DNA of 64,000 nt from positions 310,001-374,000 of the forward strand of contig NZ_LVYD01000124.1 of NCBI RefSeq assembly GCF_002077945.1, read 5' to 3'. A program made the position numbers and the translations under genes. Below, piece by piece: positions 6,612 through 16,571 of this stretch. Below the pieces are notes generated by a model. The model saw nothing but the letters and a program-made list of their open reading frames with translations, was not told where the DNA came from and made no database searches. How positions within the stretch are numbered: the first letter of the stretch is position 1; each line of letters begins with the position of its first letter. The stretch is from Niastella vici. GTDB lineage: Bacteria > Bacteroidota > Bacteroidia > Chitinophagales > Chitinophagaceae.

Positions 6612-9554
6612 CTAAAACACATTATACCCAAAGCTCACATAATATAAACCGCCCACACTGGGATTCCCAAACGCACTGGTATAATATTTATTCAACAAAT
6701 TGGTGGCGCCGAGCTTGATGAGGCTCTTGATCTTCGGTAACCGGTAGCTGATCTGTGCATCCAGCGATCCGAAGGATTTTACGTCTCCGGTTCCAAAGGT
6801 TCCTTCCCATAACATTTTATCCTGCCAGCGATACAGGATATTAAAGCCCCAGTTTGTACCATTCACCTTTTCATTACCCAATGTAACATTAAAACGAACT
6901 TTCGGTGTATTGAAGAAGGTAACAAGGCCTGAATCTACATTGTGCAATTGATCGCCCGAAACGTTCACGCCAAAATCATATCCTTTGGGGAAGCGATAGT
7001 TAACACTTACCCCCCAGCCTATGGCTTTTACCGTATTGGCTGAATTGGATATAAAAGAGTAATTGGTAGTAGTAAACGGACTGGCCAATTCAGTAAATGC
7101 TTTCGCTTGCTCGGCGCTTGCCCCTCTGCCAACCGCTTTACGGCCCAGGAAATCTTTGTATTCGCTATAATACCCATAGGCATCAACCAGCAGGCTGCTG
7201 GTAAGCAAACCGCGATACCCAATTTCATATGAGTTGGCTATTTCGGGTTTCAGCGTACCGAAATCAGCCACTTTCAGTAAAGTTGGATTAGGAGCACCAG
7301 TACTTATTGAATTGCGGTAAGCAACTATGCTTTCAGCTGTATATGCAGGACTGGCATCAAAATGATAAAAAGAATAAAAATCAGGTAAGCCGCCAATAAG
7401 TATGCTGGCCGGTGTGCGCAGGTTGATCCATTGGTCCTGTGTAGATGGGAAACGATAAGCCTGTTGATACGATAAGCGGAAGCTGTTATCCTTCGCCACT
7501 TTTATTAACGCCGTGGCGCGGGGTGTAAAGCGTCCTTTGAAATTTTCGTTCTTATCATAGCGGCCCGACACTGTCAATTTCAACAGGTCATTGATCACCC
7601 ATTTCGATACCTGCGCATATCCCCCCACTTCACTGATATTAATTCTTCCGGTTGAATCGGCAAATATGGTACCATTGGAGTTCAATGAGTACAGGCGGTA
7701 ACTGGCGCCCACAAGTACTTCGGCAAATTTTATCTTGTCTGAGAAATTGTACTGTCCTTCGAAGTGGTACATGTCGCTCCTGTCTTCGAATTTAGCGCCG
7801 CCTTTGCTGATGGGAACATTCACTACACTATCAAAAGCCGCTTTAAACCTTGGATCACTGACATCATAACGACCCTGATCAGCAACTGTTCTTGCAGCTG
7901 CGTGGGCGTTGGCATCTGGCAATATTGTGCCCGGAGCCGTAGGCAGAATGCCCAATCTGGCAGCCCCGTAAGTCCCTGCATATTGCTGAAACCAGGTAGC
8001 ATCCGATTTCCAGGTTCTGTTAATAGCCACCGCCGCAGTGGTGGCAGTATACGCATCGCCCGAATTTTCCTGAATGGTAAAGCCTCTTACAAACCAGTTC
8101 TTCCCTTTTACCTCCAGTTTATACTGGCCCATTTTCAGGTTCTTGATGCTGTAGCGGTCGGCGCCGGTATATACTGTAGTACCAGTACCCCAGTTACCCG
8201 CTAATATAGCTTCTATGTCTTCGGTGATCTTATAATGCAGTGCGGCGGATACTTTTACATTGTAGGTATTATAATCAACCAGGTTATTTTCATTATAGCC
8301 GGTGCGGCTTACATTCTGACTAATTGAATTAATAAAAGTTCCCCGGTATTGATTAGTGGCAACAGTACTGGTTGGTATCAGGAAAGGCAGGGCCTGTTGA
8401 ATTGCAGGGCTTGCGGTTCCCCAATAAGCGGCCATTTGTTGTGGCGTCCATCCAAGTGCAATTTGCTGATCTATTCCTGCCAGCGCGGCCTGACCTTGTG
8501 CCGTAGCACCTACCTGAGCACGTGCTACCTGGGCAAAAGCCTGCATGCTGGCGCTGGCTTCATCACCAAATACGTTTACGCCATCATAATTGGGGTCAGA
8601 AGTGCGATCGCCGCCTTTTAATGAGCTGAACACATTATTGCGTTGCAGATTTCTGTAGTCGGTAGCCTGCCAGTCATCGGCTTTAATGAACTGCCCCGAT
8701 ATCCTGAAAGCAAACTTTTCGCCGATCTTTTTGGCATAGCGTAGTGACCAGTCGTAATACGGCGTGGCATTTTTTTGAGCGGGGTCGCTAAAATGCATAA
8801 AACCCTGTTTTACCTGAAAGCTCAGGCCCTGGTACTTGAACGGGCTCTTGCTGGTCATCAGCAGTGTTCCGTTCATACCGCCCGAACCGTACAGGGCCGA
8901 AGAAGCGCCCTGCAGCAATTCTACGTTATCAACATCCAGCTCGGTAAGCCCGATGATATTACCCACGCTGAAGTTTAACCCGGGGGCCTGGTTATCCATA
9001 CCATCAACCAACTGGTTGAACCGGAGGTTACCGCTGCCGTTAAAACCGCGGGTACTGATGGTGCGGAAGGTAAGACTCGATGTTGTAAGGTCGACCCCTT
9101 TCAGGTTGGCTACTCCATCATAATAATTGGGAGCAGCTGCCGCCCTTATGGCGCCCACATTCATGCGTTCGATCGACACAGGCGATTCCAGGATACGCTC
9201 AGGCACGCGGCTGGCCGAGATAACCACCTCGGTACCTAAACTGGAACCAGGCACAAGGTCAACCTGAACAGGCGATCCGGCGCTGGATACTGATACTTCC
9301 TGTGAAGTAAAACCAATGGATGTAAATACAAGCGTTAGGGGAAGCGCATGGGATGTGGTCAACTTGAAATTACCATTTTCATCGGTAAAGGTCCCGGTGC
9401 TTGTTCCTTTAATAGCCACCGAAACGAAGGGTACGGTTTCTTTGTTCGTACTACTTCGAACATTGCCCGAAATAGTAGTGGTTTGAGCGCTAGCAGCAAT
9501 CGTAAACAATAAGAGCAAGGATAAAGCTGCCAGGCAACGAGGGCATTTACTCAT
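6612..9554 (-). CDS. TonB-dependent outer-membrane receptor with carboxypeptidase-like N-domain
   Basis: 980 residues. A signal peptide (about 1-23, ending ASAQ) precedes a CarbopepD_reg-like beta-sandwich (about 27-110, with FKLTTSHALPLTLVFTSIGF). A plug domain (about 115-235, with VELLQGASSALYGSGGMNG) and a 22-strand barrel ending in an aromatic residue (GYNVF) follow. It should import a bulky ligand across the outer membrane with TonB-ExbBD energy. No SusD partner, ECF sigma/anti-sigma pair or glycosidase is adjacent, so the substrate is open; siderophore, cobalamin or peptide are all possible. It stands alone, facing away from purC. Confidence 0.93.
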   Translation of the reverse strand: MSKCPRCLAALSLLLLFTIAASAQTTTISGNVRSSTNKETVPFVSVAIKGTSTGTFTDENGNFKLTTSHALPLTLVFTSIGFTSQEVSVSSAGSPVQVDLVPGSSLGTEVVISASRVPERILESPVSIERMNVGAIRAAAAPNYYDGVANLKGVDLTTSSLTFRTISTRGFNGSGNLRFNQLVDGMDNQAPGLNFSVGNIIGLTELDVDNVELLQGASSALYGSGGMNGTLLMTSKSPFKYQGLSFQVKQGFMHFSDPAQKNATPYYDWSLRYAKKIGEKFAFRISGQFIKADDWQATDYRNLQRNNVFSSLKGGDRTSDPNYDGVNVFGDEASASMQAFAQVARAQVGATAQGQAALAGIDQQIALGWTPQQMAAYWGTASPAIQQALPFLIPTSTVATNQYRGTFINSISQNVSRTGYNENNLVDYNTYNVKVSAALHYKITEDIEAILAGNWGTGTTVYTGADRYSIKNLKMGQYKLEVKGKNWFVRGFTIQENSGDAYTATTAAVAINRTWKSDATWFQQYAGTYGAARLGILPTAPGTILPDANAHAAARTVADQGRYDVSDPRFKAAFDSVVNVPISKGGAKFEDRSDMYHFEGQYNFSDKIKFAEVLVGASYRLYSLNSNGTIFADSTGRINISEVGGYAQVSKWVINDLLKLTVSGRYDKNENFKGRFTPRATALIKVAKDNSFRLSYQQAYRFPSTQDQWINLRTPASILIGGLPDFYSFYHFDASPAYTAESIVAYRNSISTGAPNPTLLKVADFGTLKPEIANSYEIGYRGLLTSSLLVDAYGYYSEYKDFLGRKAVGRGASAEQAKAFTELASPFTTTNYSFISNSANTVKAIGWGVSVNYRFPKGYDFGVNVSGDQLHNVDSGLVTFFNTPKVRFNVTLGNEKVNGTNWGFNILYRWQDKMLWEGTFGTGDVKSFGSLDAQISYRLPKIKSLIKLGATNLLNKYYTSAFGNPSVGGLYYVSFGYNVF

Positions 9555-9699
9555 AGCATGGAGTTTTTATGGTTATTGAGCAAAATACGACTTGTAATTT
9601 TTAACAGAAAATTTTATTTAATCACATCTTGTTGATTTTGTTGATATTTCGGGAATTCTTTTTTTTCATCAATTTCCCCATCGCTGGTATCTTCGGCCC

Positions 9700-10626
9700 A
9701 TGAAATCATTACAATTTCCGCAGCAGACGAACTTTTATAAAGGTAAGGTCAGAGATGTGTATACCATTGACGATCAGTGGCTCGTAATGATAGCCAGTGA
9801 CCGCATCTCTGCATTTGATGTAATATTACCCCGCCCCATTCCTTATAAAGGACAAGTATTAAATCAGATAGCTGCATATATGCTGCAGGCCACCCGCGAC
9901 ATTTGTGCCAACTGGTTAGTATCGGTACCTGCTCCCAATGTATCAATAGGAAAAAAATGTGTGCCTTTCAAAATAGAAATGGTGGTGCGTGGCAATTTAA
10001 CAGGCCATGCGTGGCGTACTTATGCCAGTGGCAAACGCGAGTTATGTGGAGTTGTACTACCTGAAGGCATGAAAGAAAATGATTATTTCCCCACACCTAT
10101 TATAACGCCCAGCACCAAGGCAGAAGCCGGTCATGATGAAGATATCTCAAAAGAACAAATTATTGCGACGGGGCTGGCAACGGCCGAAGATTGGGCTATA
10201 CTTGAAGACTATACGCGGAAATTATTTGCCCGGGGCAAGGAAATTGCCGCCAAACAGGGCCTTATATTAGTAGATACCAAATATGAGTTTGGCAAGATCG
10301 GCGATACCATTTATTTGATGGATGAGATCCATACGCCCGATAGCAGCCGCTATTTTTATGCCGACGGGTTTGAAGAAAGACAAAAAACCGGCGAACGGCA
10401 AAAGCAACTGAGCAAGGAATTTGTACGCGAATGGCTGATCGCAAATAATTTTATGGGCAAGGAAGGACAAACCGTTCCCGAAATGAGCGATGAATGGATA
10501 AACACCATTTCGAAAAGATATATTGAGCTGTATGAAAAAGTGATTGGGTCGTCATTTAAACCCGAAGATTTATCGGAAGAAGAAACTTACAGCCGCATCG
10601 TGAAAGAGCTGGAGAAGGTGAAATAA
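9700..10626 (+). CDS. purC: Phosphoribosylaminoimidazole-succinocarboxamide (SAICAR) synthase
   Basis: 308 residues, cytosolic. It joins aspartate to CAIR using ATP in de novo purine synthesis. Family landmarks: [12 protein letters not shown] at the N-terminus, [28 protein letters not shown] and [13 protein letters not shown]. Length fits the yeast-like, longer SAICAR synthases. TATCTTCG (9689-9696), one mismatch from TAnnTTTG, lies just before the ATG and would give a very short leader. It is monocistronic, ending at a clear terminator. Confidence 0.96.
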   Translation: MKSLQFPQQTNFYKGKVRDVYTIDDQWLVMIASDRISAFDVILPRPIPYKGQVLNQIAAYMLQATRDICANWLVSVPAPNVSIGKKCVPFKIEMVVRGNLTGHAWRTYASGKRELCGVVLPEGMKENDYFPTPIITPSTKAEAGHDEDISKEQIIATGLATAEDWAILEDYTRKLFARGKEIAAKQGLILVDTKYEFGKIGDTIYLMDEIHTPDSSRYFYADGFEERQKTGERQKQLSKEFVREWLIANNFMGKEGQTVPEMSDEWINTISKRYIELYEKVIGSSFKPEDLSEEETYSRIVKELEKVK

Positions 10627-10655
10627 GTTGATGAGGTTAAGAATTATAAAATTAT

Positions 10656-10687
10656 GCCCGGGCATTACCTGAATGTTCGGGCTTTTT
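10656..10687 (+). terminator. Rho-independent terminator after purC
   Basis: An 11-bp stem (GCCCGGGCATT with AATGTTCGGGC, two G-T pairs) and a 5-base loop are followed by TTTTT. It lies 30 bases after the purC stop. Confidence 0.8.
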
Positions 10688-10801
10688 ACTTGTTGAGCTC
10701 ATCTATTAATTTAATTACGTAACATTAGCTTCTCAATAAGCTAACTTGTCAACTTACCAATTTGTGAATTGCTCAAGGGTGCTTTTCCGTATCTTCCATG
10801 T

Positions 10802-11917
10802 ATGAAATACATCTGGCGCCTTATTTTATTGCTTGCAATTCCTGTAATCGGTGAATGTCAAATGAATTACTACTTATTGATCGGAACCTATACCAAAGGA
10901 AAAAGTGAAGGGCTATACGTGTATAAAATGAATACCGAAACCGGCGATGTGGTAGCCATAAGCAAAGCCACGGCGGCCAACCCCTCCTATCTCGATGTGT
11001 CGCCCGATGAAAAATTCGTATATGCGGTGAACGAAGATGCCAACGACAAAGGCAGCGTATCGGTTTTTGCATTCGATAAAAGCAATGGCGCCCTCAAATA
11101 CATCGATAAACAAACAAGCGGTGGTGACCATCCCTGTTATGTGGCGGTAAATAAAACCGGCAAATGGGTGGCTGTGGCCAATTATACCGGCGGCAGCTTT
11201 TCTACCCTGCCCATTATGGCCAATGGAACGCTTGGCACACCCACAACCATTCAACACACCGGCAGCAGCATTAATAAAGAACGGCAGGAAAAACCGCATG
11301 TGCACTCCACCGTTTTTTCGCCCGACGATAAATATATTTTCGTTCCCGACCTGGGTATCGATAAAGTGATGATCTATTCCTTCAATGCGGGCAGTGGCAA
11401 ACCCGAACCGGCCAAACAGCCTTTTGTGAAAGCCACTGAAGGGTATGGTCCAAGGCATTTTACTTTTCATCCCAATGGCAAACTGGCTTACCTGGTTGAA
11501 GAAATGGGTGGCGCTGTGGCAGCCTATAAGTATAAGGACGGAAAATTGACCTTTATTCAACACATATCTGCATATCCGGCCGATTTTACCGGCAAGAAAT
11601 GGTCGGCTGATATTCATATTTCGCCCGATGGCAAATTCCTGTACGCCAGTAACCGTACGCCGGCCAATACTATCGCCATTTTCTCCATCGACAGCAAAAG
11701 TGGTAAACTGAAGGCATTGGGCTATGAATCAACCAAAGGCGATGTTCCGCGCAATTTCACGATCGACCCCACGGGGAACTTTCTGCTTGTTGCCAACCAG
11801 GAAACCGATAATATCGTGATCTTCAAACGCAACAAAGAAACCGGTCTGTTGACCGATACCGGCAAACGCATTGAAGCGGGCAATCCGGTTTGTTTGAAAT
11901 GGGTGGGTGAAAAGTAA
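10802..11917 (+). CDS. Exported lactonase-fold beta-propeller protein (6-phosphogluconolactonase-like)
   Basis: 371 residues. An ATG at 10802 gives a good signal peptide (MKYIWRLILLLAIPVIGECQ), so it is preferred over the upstream ATG at 10769. The mature part has the seven-blade lactonase repeats with recurring motifs such as YLDVSPDEKFVYAVNE, FSPDDKYIFVPDLG and ISPDGKFLYASNR, and the GGDHPCYVAVNKTGKW segment. Cytosolic relatives (Pgl) open 6-phosphogluconolactone. The export signal argues against a pentose-phosphate role and for hydrolysis of an extracytoplasmic lactone, which is inference. It faces trhO tail to tail with an 11-base gap. Confidence 0.85.
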   Translation: MKYIWRLILLLAIPVIGECQMNYYLLIGTYTKGKSEGLYVYKMNTETGDVVAISKATAANPSYLDVSPDEKFVYAVNEDANDKGSVSVFAFDKSNGALKYIDKQTSGGDHPCYVAVNKTGKWVAVANYTGGSFSTLPIMANGTLGTPTTIQHTGSSINKERQEKPHVHSTVFSPDDKYIFVPDLGIDKVMIYSFNAGSGKPEPAKQPFVKATEGYGPRHFTFHPNGKLAYLVEEMGGAVAAYKYKDGKLTFIQHISAYPADFTGKKWSADIHISPDGKFLYASNRTPANTIAIFSIDSKSGKLKALGYESTKGDVPRNFTIDPTGNFLLVANQETDNIVIFKRNKETGLLTDTGKRIEAGNPVCLKWVGEK

Positions 11918-11928
11918 TGCCCCGGGGC

Positions 11929-12963
11929 CTATTCTCCCAACCTCGGCCTTAATCTATGGCGTGATTTATTGAAGATATTACGGCCTTTATCGATGCCCTT
12001 ACGAAGCTCTTTTCGCTCTTCTTCGGGTAAATGAATAAAATCCTGGCAATCCTTGCTGCAGCAACCTTCATATTGCTGGCGGCAGTTCTCGCATTGTATA
12101 AACAACAGGTGGCAACCATCATTGGCACAATTGGCATGGGTATCGGCCGGGTTTCCGCACTGGTGGCAGCGGGCGATCACATCGGGTGTAATGCGTTCCC
12201 CCAGCCTGTTGTCGAACACAAAGTTCTTCCCAATGAACTGGCTTTCGAGCCCCTGTTCTTTGATCTGTTTGGCATAATTGATAATACCGCCCTCGAGGTG
12301 AAACACGTTCTGAAACCCGTGGTGCAGCATGTAGGCGCTGGCTTTTTCACACCGGATACCGCCGGTGCAATACATAATGATATTGCGGTCTTTGCGGTCT
12401 TTCAGCATGTCAACCGCCATGGGCAACTGCTCGCGGAACGTATCGCTGGGCACTTCAAGGGCCTTTACAAAATGGCCCACCTCGTACTCATAGTGATTGC
12501 GCATGTCAACCACAATGGTCTCGGGATCGTTCAACAGGGTATTCATTTGCCGGGCATTTACATACTTTCCCTTGTTTTCCATGTTGAAGGTTTCATCTGT
12601 AATGCCATCGGCCACGATCTTATCGCGCACCTTTATTTTCAACACCCAAAACGATTTGCCATCATCATCTACGGCAATATTCAGCCGCAGCCCGTTCAGC
12701 GGTTCAATGGTATATAAATAATTCTTAAACGCCTCAAAATTGCTTTGCGGAACACTGATCTGTGCATTAATACCTTCATGCGCCACATAAATGCGGCCAA
12801 ACACTTTTAATACTTCTAAATGTTTGTAGAGCTCGTTGCGGAATTGCTCGGGTTCGGCAATGGGAAAATACTGATAGAAAGAAATAGTGGTACGGGGTTC
12901 AGTTTCCTGGTACAAACGTTCTTTCAGCTCCTTCTGGGAGACGCGGTTGTGTAAAATAGCCAT
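11929..12963 (-). CDS. trhO: tRNA uridine(34) hydroxylase, rhodanese family (TrhO/YceA)
   Basis: 344 residues from the ATG at 12963, where the family N-terminus [10 protein letters not shown] begins; an upstream ATG at 13017 only adds a non-conserved tail. An N-terminal ferredoxin-like domain ([18 protein letters not shown]) is followed by a rhodanese domain with active-site loop [13 protein letters not shown]. The C-terminal cysteine-rich region ([21 protein letters not shown]) probably binds zinc. Known relatives hydroxylate U34 of tRNA, the first step to 5-methoxy/carboxymethoxyuridine. Upstream on the same strand is the DUF5686 gene, separated by an octamer repeat element. Confidence 0.92.
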   Translation of the reverse strand: MAILHNRVSQKELKERLYQETEPRTTISFYQYFPIAEPEQFRNELYKHLEVLKVFGRIYVAHEGINAQISVPQSNFEAFKNYLYTIEPLNGLRLNIAVDDDGKSFWVLKIKVRDKIVADGITDETFNMENKGKYVNARQMNTLLNDPETIVVDMRNHYEYEVGHFVKALEVPSDTFREQLPMAVDMLKDRKDRNIIMYCTGGIRCEKASAYMLHHGFQNVFHLEGGIINYAKQIKEQGLESQFIGKNFVFDNRLGERITPDVIARCHQCGNPADTHANCANDGCHLLFIQCENCRQQYEGCCSKDCQDFIHLPEEERKELRKGIDKGRNIFNKSRHRLRPRLGE

Positions 12964-13033
12964 ATTTGAATTTTTGCGACCGCTTGCAGGGCAGTCAAAA
13001 ATTTTTAAACGGGGCAAATTTAGTTCATTATTA

Positions 13034-13125
13034 TTAAGTTATTCAGTTCATAAGTTCGAAATTCAGAAAGCTTTATAAAAGATTAAAACTCAGCAATTAA
13101 AACAACTGAATAACTGAACAACTGC
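13034..13125. repeat. Octamer fold-back element (AACTGAAY words)
   Basis: Left arm words AAGTTATT, CAGTTCAT, AAGTTCG and right arm words AACTGAAT, AACTGAAC, AACTGCC are inverted complements spaced every 8 bases, with about 50 AT-rich bases between. It fills the gap between the DUF5686 stop and the trhO start. It belongs to the same architectural class as the heptamer elements of this window. Confidence 0.6.
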
Positions 13126-13126
13126 C

Positions 13127-15592
13127 TTACAACTTCCCAAATCCCCTGATTCCCAGGCGTACCCCCATGGTAGATACGCGGCCCTGTTCAAAACCCCATA
13201 CCCAGTCGAACCGGGCTATTTTGAGGATATTCTCAAAACCGGTGAATACTTCTACATACTCTTTATTGCTGCTGATATAAAACGCATTGGCGCCCATGAC
13301 CAGGTACCAGTTAATGCTGCGCAACACAGGTATTTTATTTGTTAGCAGTCCATTGAAATGGTGTTCTATATGACCTTCGGCATACAGCTTGTTCTTATTG
13401 CTGTATTTATAATAAGGCAATAACTGAAAACCGCTCAGGTAATCGGCAGAAGCCAGGATCTGGTTTCCGTTAAAATGGGTATAATCGATCACTGCCACAC
13501 TATCACGTTTCAAAAACCCGCCCAGTGCCAGCTTATACCTGAAATTGCCACCCAGGTTCAGGTTCAGGCTTTGGCTCACATCAAAACGCCATTTTGAATA
13601 ATTGATATCACTGCCCAGCCATTTGTTGATCCCCTGCGTGTACGTCAATGTAAACAGCGGATACCGGGAACCCACGTTCACGATCCTTTCAGGATACTCA
13701 ATATATTTAGTGCCGGGCAGCCAGCTTATACCCACATTGCCGATCAATGCCTGGTGCCGCTTAAAGTTCTCGCCCATGATCTCTTCCGGATAATTCGGGG
13801 TGAATTCAATGTTCTTTCTGTTTGCCAGCGTATAATCGGTGGTATTCTCCAGCGGTAAGCGGTCTTCAAATTTCAGTGCGCCAAAAAAAGTTAACCCGCG
13901 TCCCACCTCTTTTGTGAAATTGAACTTAGCATACCAGGCCTCATAGAATTTCGCATAGTTACGCTCGAACAACCAGCTGCGGATGGTATTGCTGAACTGG
14001 CTGATGGGGTTGGCATTGTTTAGCTGAAAGATCCATTTACCGCCGCCAAAGGAGAAGGATGAAAAATATTTTCGGCCATGCGTATAGGTAAATGTTCCGG
14101 CATAATTGATATGATGATTGCTGAATCCATAACGTAATCCCGGTTCCACATACATGGCCCGCCGCGACGTGGCAATGGTATCGAGCCGTTTTGAATACCG
14201 GCCACCCAAATTCACCACCCAGCCTTCCACGGTGTTATAGGCAAATGTTTGCAGCAGCGGGTTAACGCCATAAGTTTCGCGATTTTTTTCATGATAGAAA
14301 TTTTCGCCGGTAGCAAGGAGGGAGAACCAATTTACTTTGTTGCGCCGCCGGTCGATTGAATCGAGATAATGTGGGTTTTTATGCGCTTCTTCCAAACTAT
14401 CTTTCCGTTGATAATCGGCTATTTCTTCTGCATGCAAAGGCACGGGCCTGATGCTATCCCAGAAAACAGCCGGCTTTTTGTTAGAGCCCTCATAGATCTT
14501 CAGGTAAGTATTGTTAAAGAACCTGTGCTCAAAAGAGGGCGCTATATTGAACCGGGAATACACATTCACAAAACTGCCGAACGCATCAAAGCCCAGCAGC
14601 TTTACTGCGGGGTATAATACCTGTGTTTTAATAACCCAAACATCTTTGTTATATGGAACATACAATTGCTCAATATTCAACGAATCAATGAGCTCCATCT
14701 GCGATGTTTTGGTGAGGCCCAATTGCAGGCTATGTATTCGCCAGTCGCCTTCGGTGATATTGATATAACCGCTGAACAACGGTTCATACCGCCGTTTGGG
14801 AATAACCTTAATACGATTGATCTCGCGGCCATCTTCAATAAAACTTCCCTCGTAATGATAGCGGTAAAAATTCAGGGCATTGCCGGCAATGGGCGAAATA
14901 AATCCGCGCGGGTTCAGGTTGCGCCCCACCTGAATATTGTTTTCATAAAACGAAATGATCTGCGGTGTACTTAAGCCAAACTCATCGCTGCGGCCACTTA
15001 CCTTGGTACTCAGTACTTCGATCTTGCTGCGGCGTGGCTTTTCCACTGAGTAGCGGGCAACGGTCTCTGAGAGAAAAAGCATTTTTTTCTGGCTGGTATC
15101 GCCATCTTCAAAATCTATTGTTTCGCCCATGAACTTCTTGGGATAGGCCCGCAACTGCAATTGCCCTTTTATATACACTTCGCACTGGAATGTCTTGAGC
15201 TGGTTGAGGTAATAGGGTCTTTTTTGAATGGCATTTCGAATGACCTCATACGCGGGGTCTTCGGCGCCGGGCCGCACCACCACTTCTTTCAGACTTAATT
15301 GTTGTATGGAAAGCTGGAAATCGAGAATGATGTTATCTGTGCCTACCGTAATTGTTTTTTCCTGGCGGTTATACCCTACATATTGTGCCACGATGGTGTA
15401 GGTACCGGGTTCAAGCTGCATGAAATACCCGCCTTCCTTATTGGCCGTGGCGCCCTGGGTGGTGCCTTTTATGAGAATGGAAGCGTATGCCAGCATCTGC
15501 CCTTTTTCGTCGGTGACCTTGCCGCTGATTCGCGCGGCCTGCCCGGATCTATAAATTCCAATAAAGAGGGTAAGTAAGGTCAGTAATCTCAT
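13127..15592 (-). CDS. DUF5686 outer-membrane protein with carboxypeptidase-like N-domain
   Basis: 821 residues. A short signal peptide (about 1-19) precedes a CarbopepD_reg-like domain (ISGKVTDEKGQMLAYASILI, about 22-105). A long DUF5686 region rich in aromatic and alternating residues, typical of beta-barrel strands, runs to the C-terminus. No plug domain or TonB box is visible, so it is not a TonB receptor. The family is widespread in Bacteroidota and thought to lie in the outer membrane, with unknown role. The nearest same-strand upstream gene is the RDD protein 130 bases away. Confidence 0.85.
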   Translation of the reverse strand: MRLLTLLTLFIGIYRSGQAARISGKVTDEKGQMLAYASILIKGTTQGATANKEGGYFMQLEPGTYTIVAQYVGYNRQEKTITVGTDNIILDFQLSIQQLSLKEVVVRPGAEDPAYEVIRNAIQKRPYYLNQLKTFQCEVYIKGQLQLRAYPKKFMGETIDFEDGDTSQKKMLFLSETVARYSVEKPRRSKIEVLSTKVSGRSDEFGLSTPQIISFYENNIQVGRNLNPRGFISPIAGNALNFYRYHYEGSFIEDGREINRIKVIPKRRYEPLFSGYINITEGDWRIHSLQLGLTKTSQMELIDSLNIEQLYVPYNKDVWVIKTQVLYPAVKLLGFDAFGSFVNVYSRFNIAPSFEHRFFNNTYLKIYEGSNKKPAVFWDSIRPVPLHAEEIADYQRKDSLEEAHKNPHYLDSIDRRRNKVNWFSLLATGENFYHEKNRETYGVNPLLQTFAYNTVEGWVVNLGGRYSKRLDTIATSRRAMYVEPGLRYGFSNHHINYAGTFTYTHGRKYFSSFSFGGGKWIFQLNNANPISQFSNTIRSWLFERNYAKFYEAWYAKFNFTKEVGRGLTFFGALKFEDRLPLENTTDYTLANRKNIEFTPNYPEEIMGENFKRHQALIGNVGISWLPGTKYIEYPERIVNVGSRYPLFTLTYTQGINKWLGSDINYSKWRFDVSQSLNLNLGGNFRYKLALGGFLKRDSVAVIDYTHFNGNQILASADYLSGFQLLPYYKYSNKNKLYAEGHIEHHFNGLLTNKIPVLRSINWYLVMGANAFYISSNKEYVEVFTGFENILKIARFDWVWGFEQGRVSTMGVRLGIRGFGKL

Positions 15593-15722
15593 ATTCGCGA
15601 CGAACGCGAAAATAAGGCCAATTGTTGATTAGCTACTCAGTAAAATAGTTAAAACACCCGTACAAATAGACCAACCGTCCTTTTTACGAGGTGAACCAGT
15701 AATTCCCCTGAAAACCAGCCCG

Positions 15723-16184
15723 TCATTTGCTGGCATCTATTACCATTGTTTGTGCAACCCGGTCGCCTAATCGTTGCGCCTTTTTGTTATTGGTGGTGAG
15801 TGCCAATCCGAGAATTCCGGCAAGGGGAAGAAAATCTATACAATCCAACAGATGTCTTACGATACTGCGTCCAAAATCAATCTTTGAACCATCGGATTTT
15901 ATGGCTTTTATTTTGAAAAAGGCTTTGCCAAAGGTTTTACCATCGTTGATTGTTTCAATGCCCGGTAATAATAGCAACCAGGGTATAAGCAACATCCCAA
16001 TTCGTACCAGGCCTTCCAGGTCGAACATACCTATTTCGCCATGTATGGGCCGGCCATCAAGAAAATATTGAATGATGCCGGTTAATAAAAAACAAAACAG
16101 GTAATCAATAAAACTGGCCAGCCAGCGCTTTAATCTGGATGCTGGCACGGGGGAATCATAAAAGTCGTTCAGGATATCTTCCAT
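15723..16184 (-). CDS. RDD family membrane protein
   Basis: 153 residues from the ATG at 16184, which avoids the overlap made by the upstream ATG at 16259 and puts the RDD signature (SRLKRWLASFIDYLF) near the N-terminus. Three to four hydrophobic segments follow, with KTFGKAFFKIKAIKSDG between the last two as usual for the family. RDD proteins are small inner-membrane proteins; some act as Na+(Li+)/H+ antiporters, most are unassigned. It lies 7 bases downstream of a small four-TM gene and probably shares its transcript with the penicillin acylase. Confidence 0.85.
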   Translation of the reverse strand: MEDILNDFYDSPVPASRLKRWLASFIDYLFCFLLTGIIQYFLDGRPIHGEIGMFDLEGLVRIGMLLIPWLLLLPGIETINDGKTFGKAFFKIKAIKSDGSKIDFGRSIVRHLLDCIDFLPLAGILGLALTTNNKKAQRLGDRVAQTMVIDASK

Positions 16185-16191
16185 AAGGCGA

Positions 16192-16554
16192 TCAATGCCT
16201 TTCGCGGCTATCAATATACTTGCGTAAAAAACTACCCGATAAAGCCCCCAAACCGCCAATGATAGCGCCTACCACCGAACTTACCAGTATCAATAATGCA
16301 GAAGAACCGCCTAATGGAAACAGGGTTGCCATGCGGTGCGACAGAATACTGTCGTTTTGCGCATCGATCCACCAGGCCAGTGCCCCCCACAATAATAAGA
16401 TGCCCAGGAAGCCGGCTAACCAGGCCATGCCCGGCTTTTGATAAATGAATACAGCAACCAGGAACGACACCAGCGCTACGCTCCAGAAAGGAAGATAAAG
16501 ACCGATTGCGAAACTCACGATCATGGTTAGTAATATGGCAACTCCGAATTTCAT
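16192..16554 (-). CDS. Small four-TM membrane protein of unknown function
   Basis: 120 residues with hydrophobic segments at about 3-22, 24-40, 44-62 and 82-105 and a charged C-terminus (RKYIDSRERH). Two helices contain Gly-rich packing motifs (VVGAIIGGLGAL). No family is recognised. It lies between the penicillin acylase (17-base gap) and the RDD gene (7-base gap) on the same strand, so it is likely an operon member. Confidence 0.75.
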   Translation of the reverse strand: MKFGVAILLTMIVSFAIGLYLPFWSVALVSFLVAVFIYQKPGMAWLAGFLGILLLWGALAWWIDAQNDSILSHRMATLFPLGGSSALLILVSSVVGAIIGGLGALSGSFLRKYIDSRERH

Positions 16555-16571
16555 GAATGTTTTGTTTGATT

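Noticed and set aside
6612-9554. SusC-type polysaccharide transporter
   Set aside because: No SusD gene, glycosidase or sigma/anti-sigma pair is adjacent and the protein reads as a general TonB receptor.
12031-12717. 228-codon plus-strand frame with an apparent signal peptide
   Set aside because: It lies wholly opposite trhO, whose rhodanese and zinc motifs are conserved. It is an antisense shadow.
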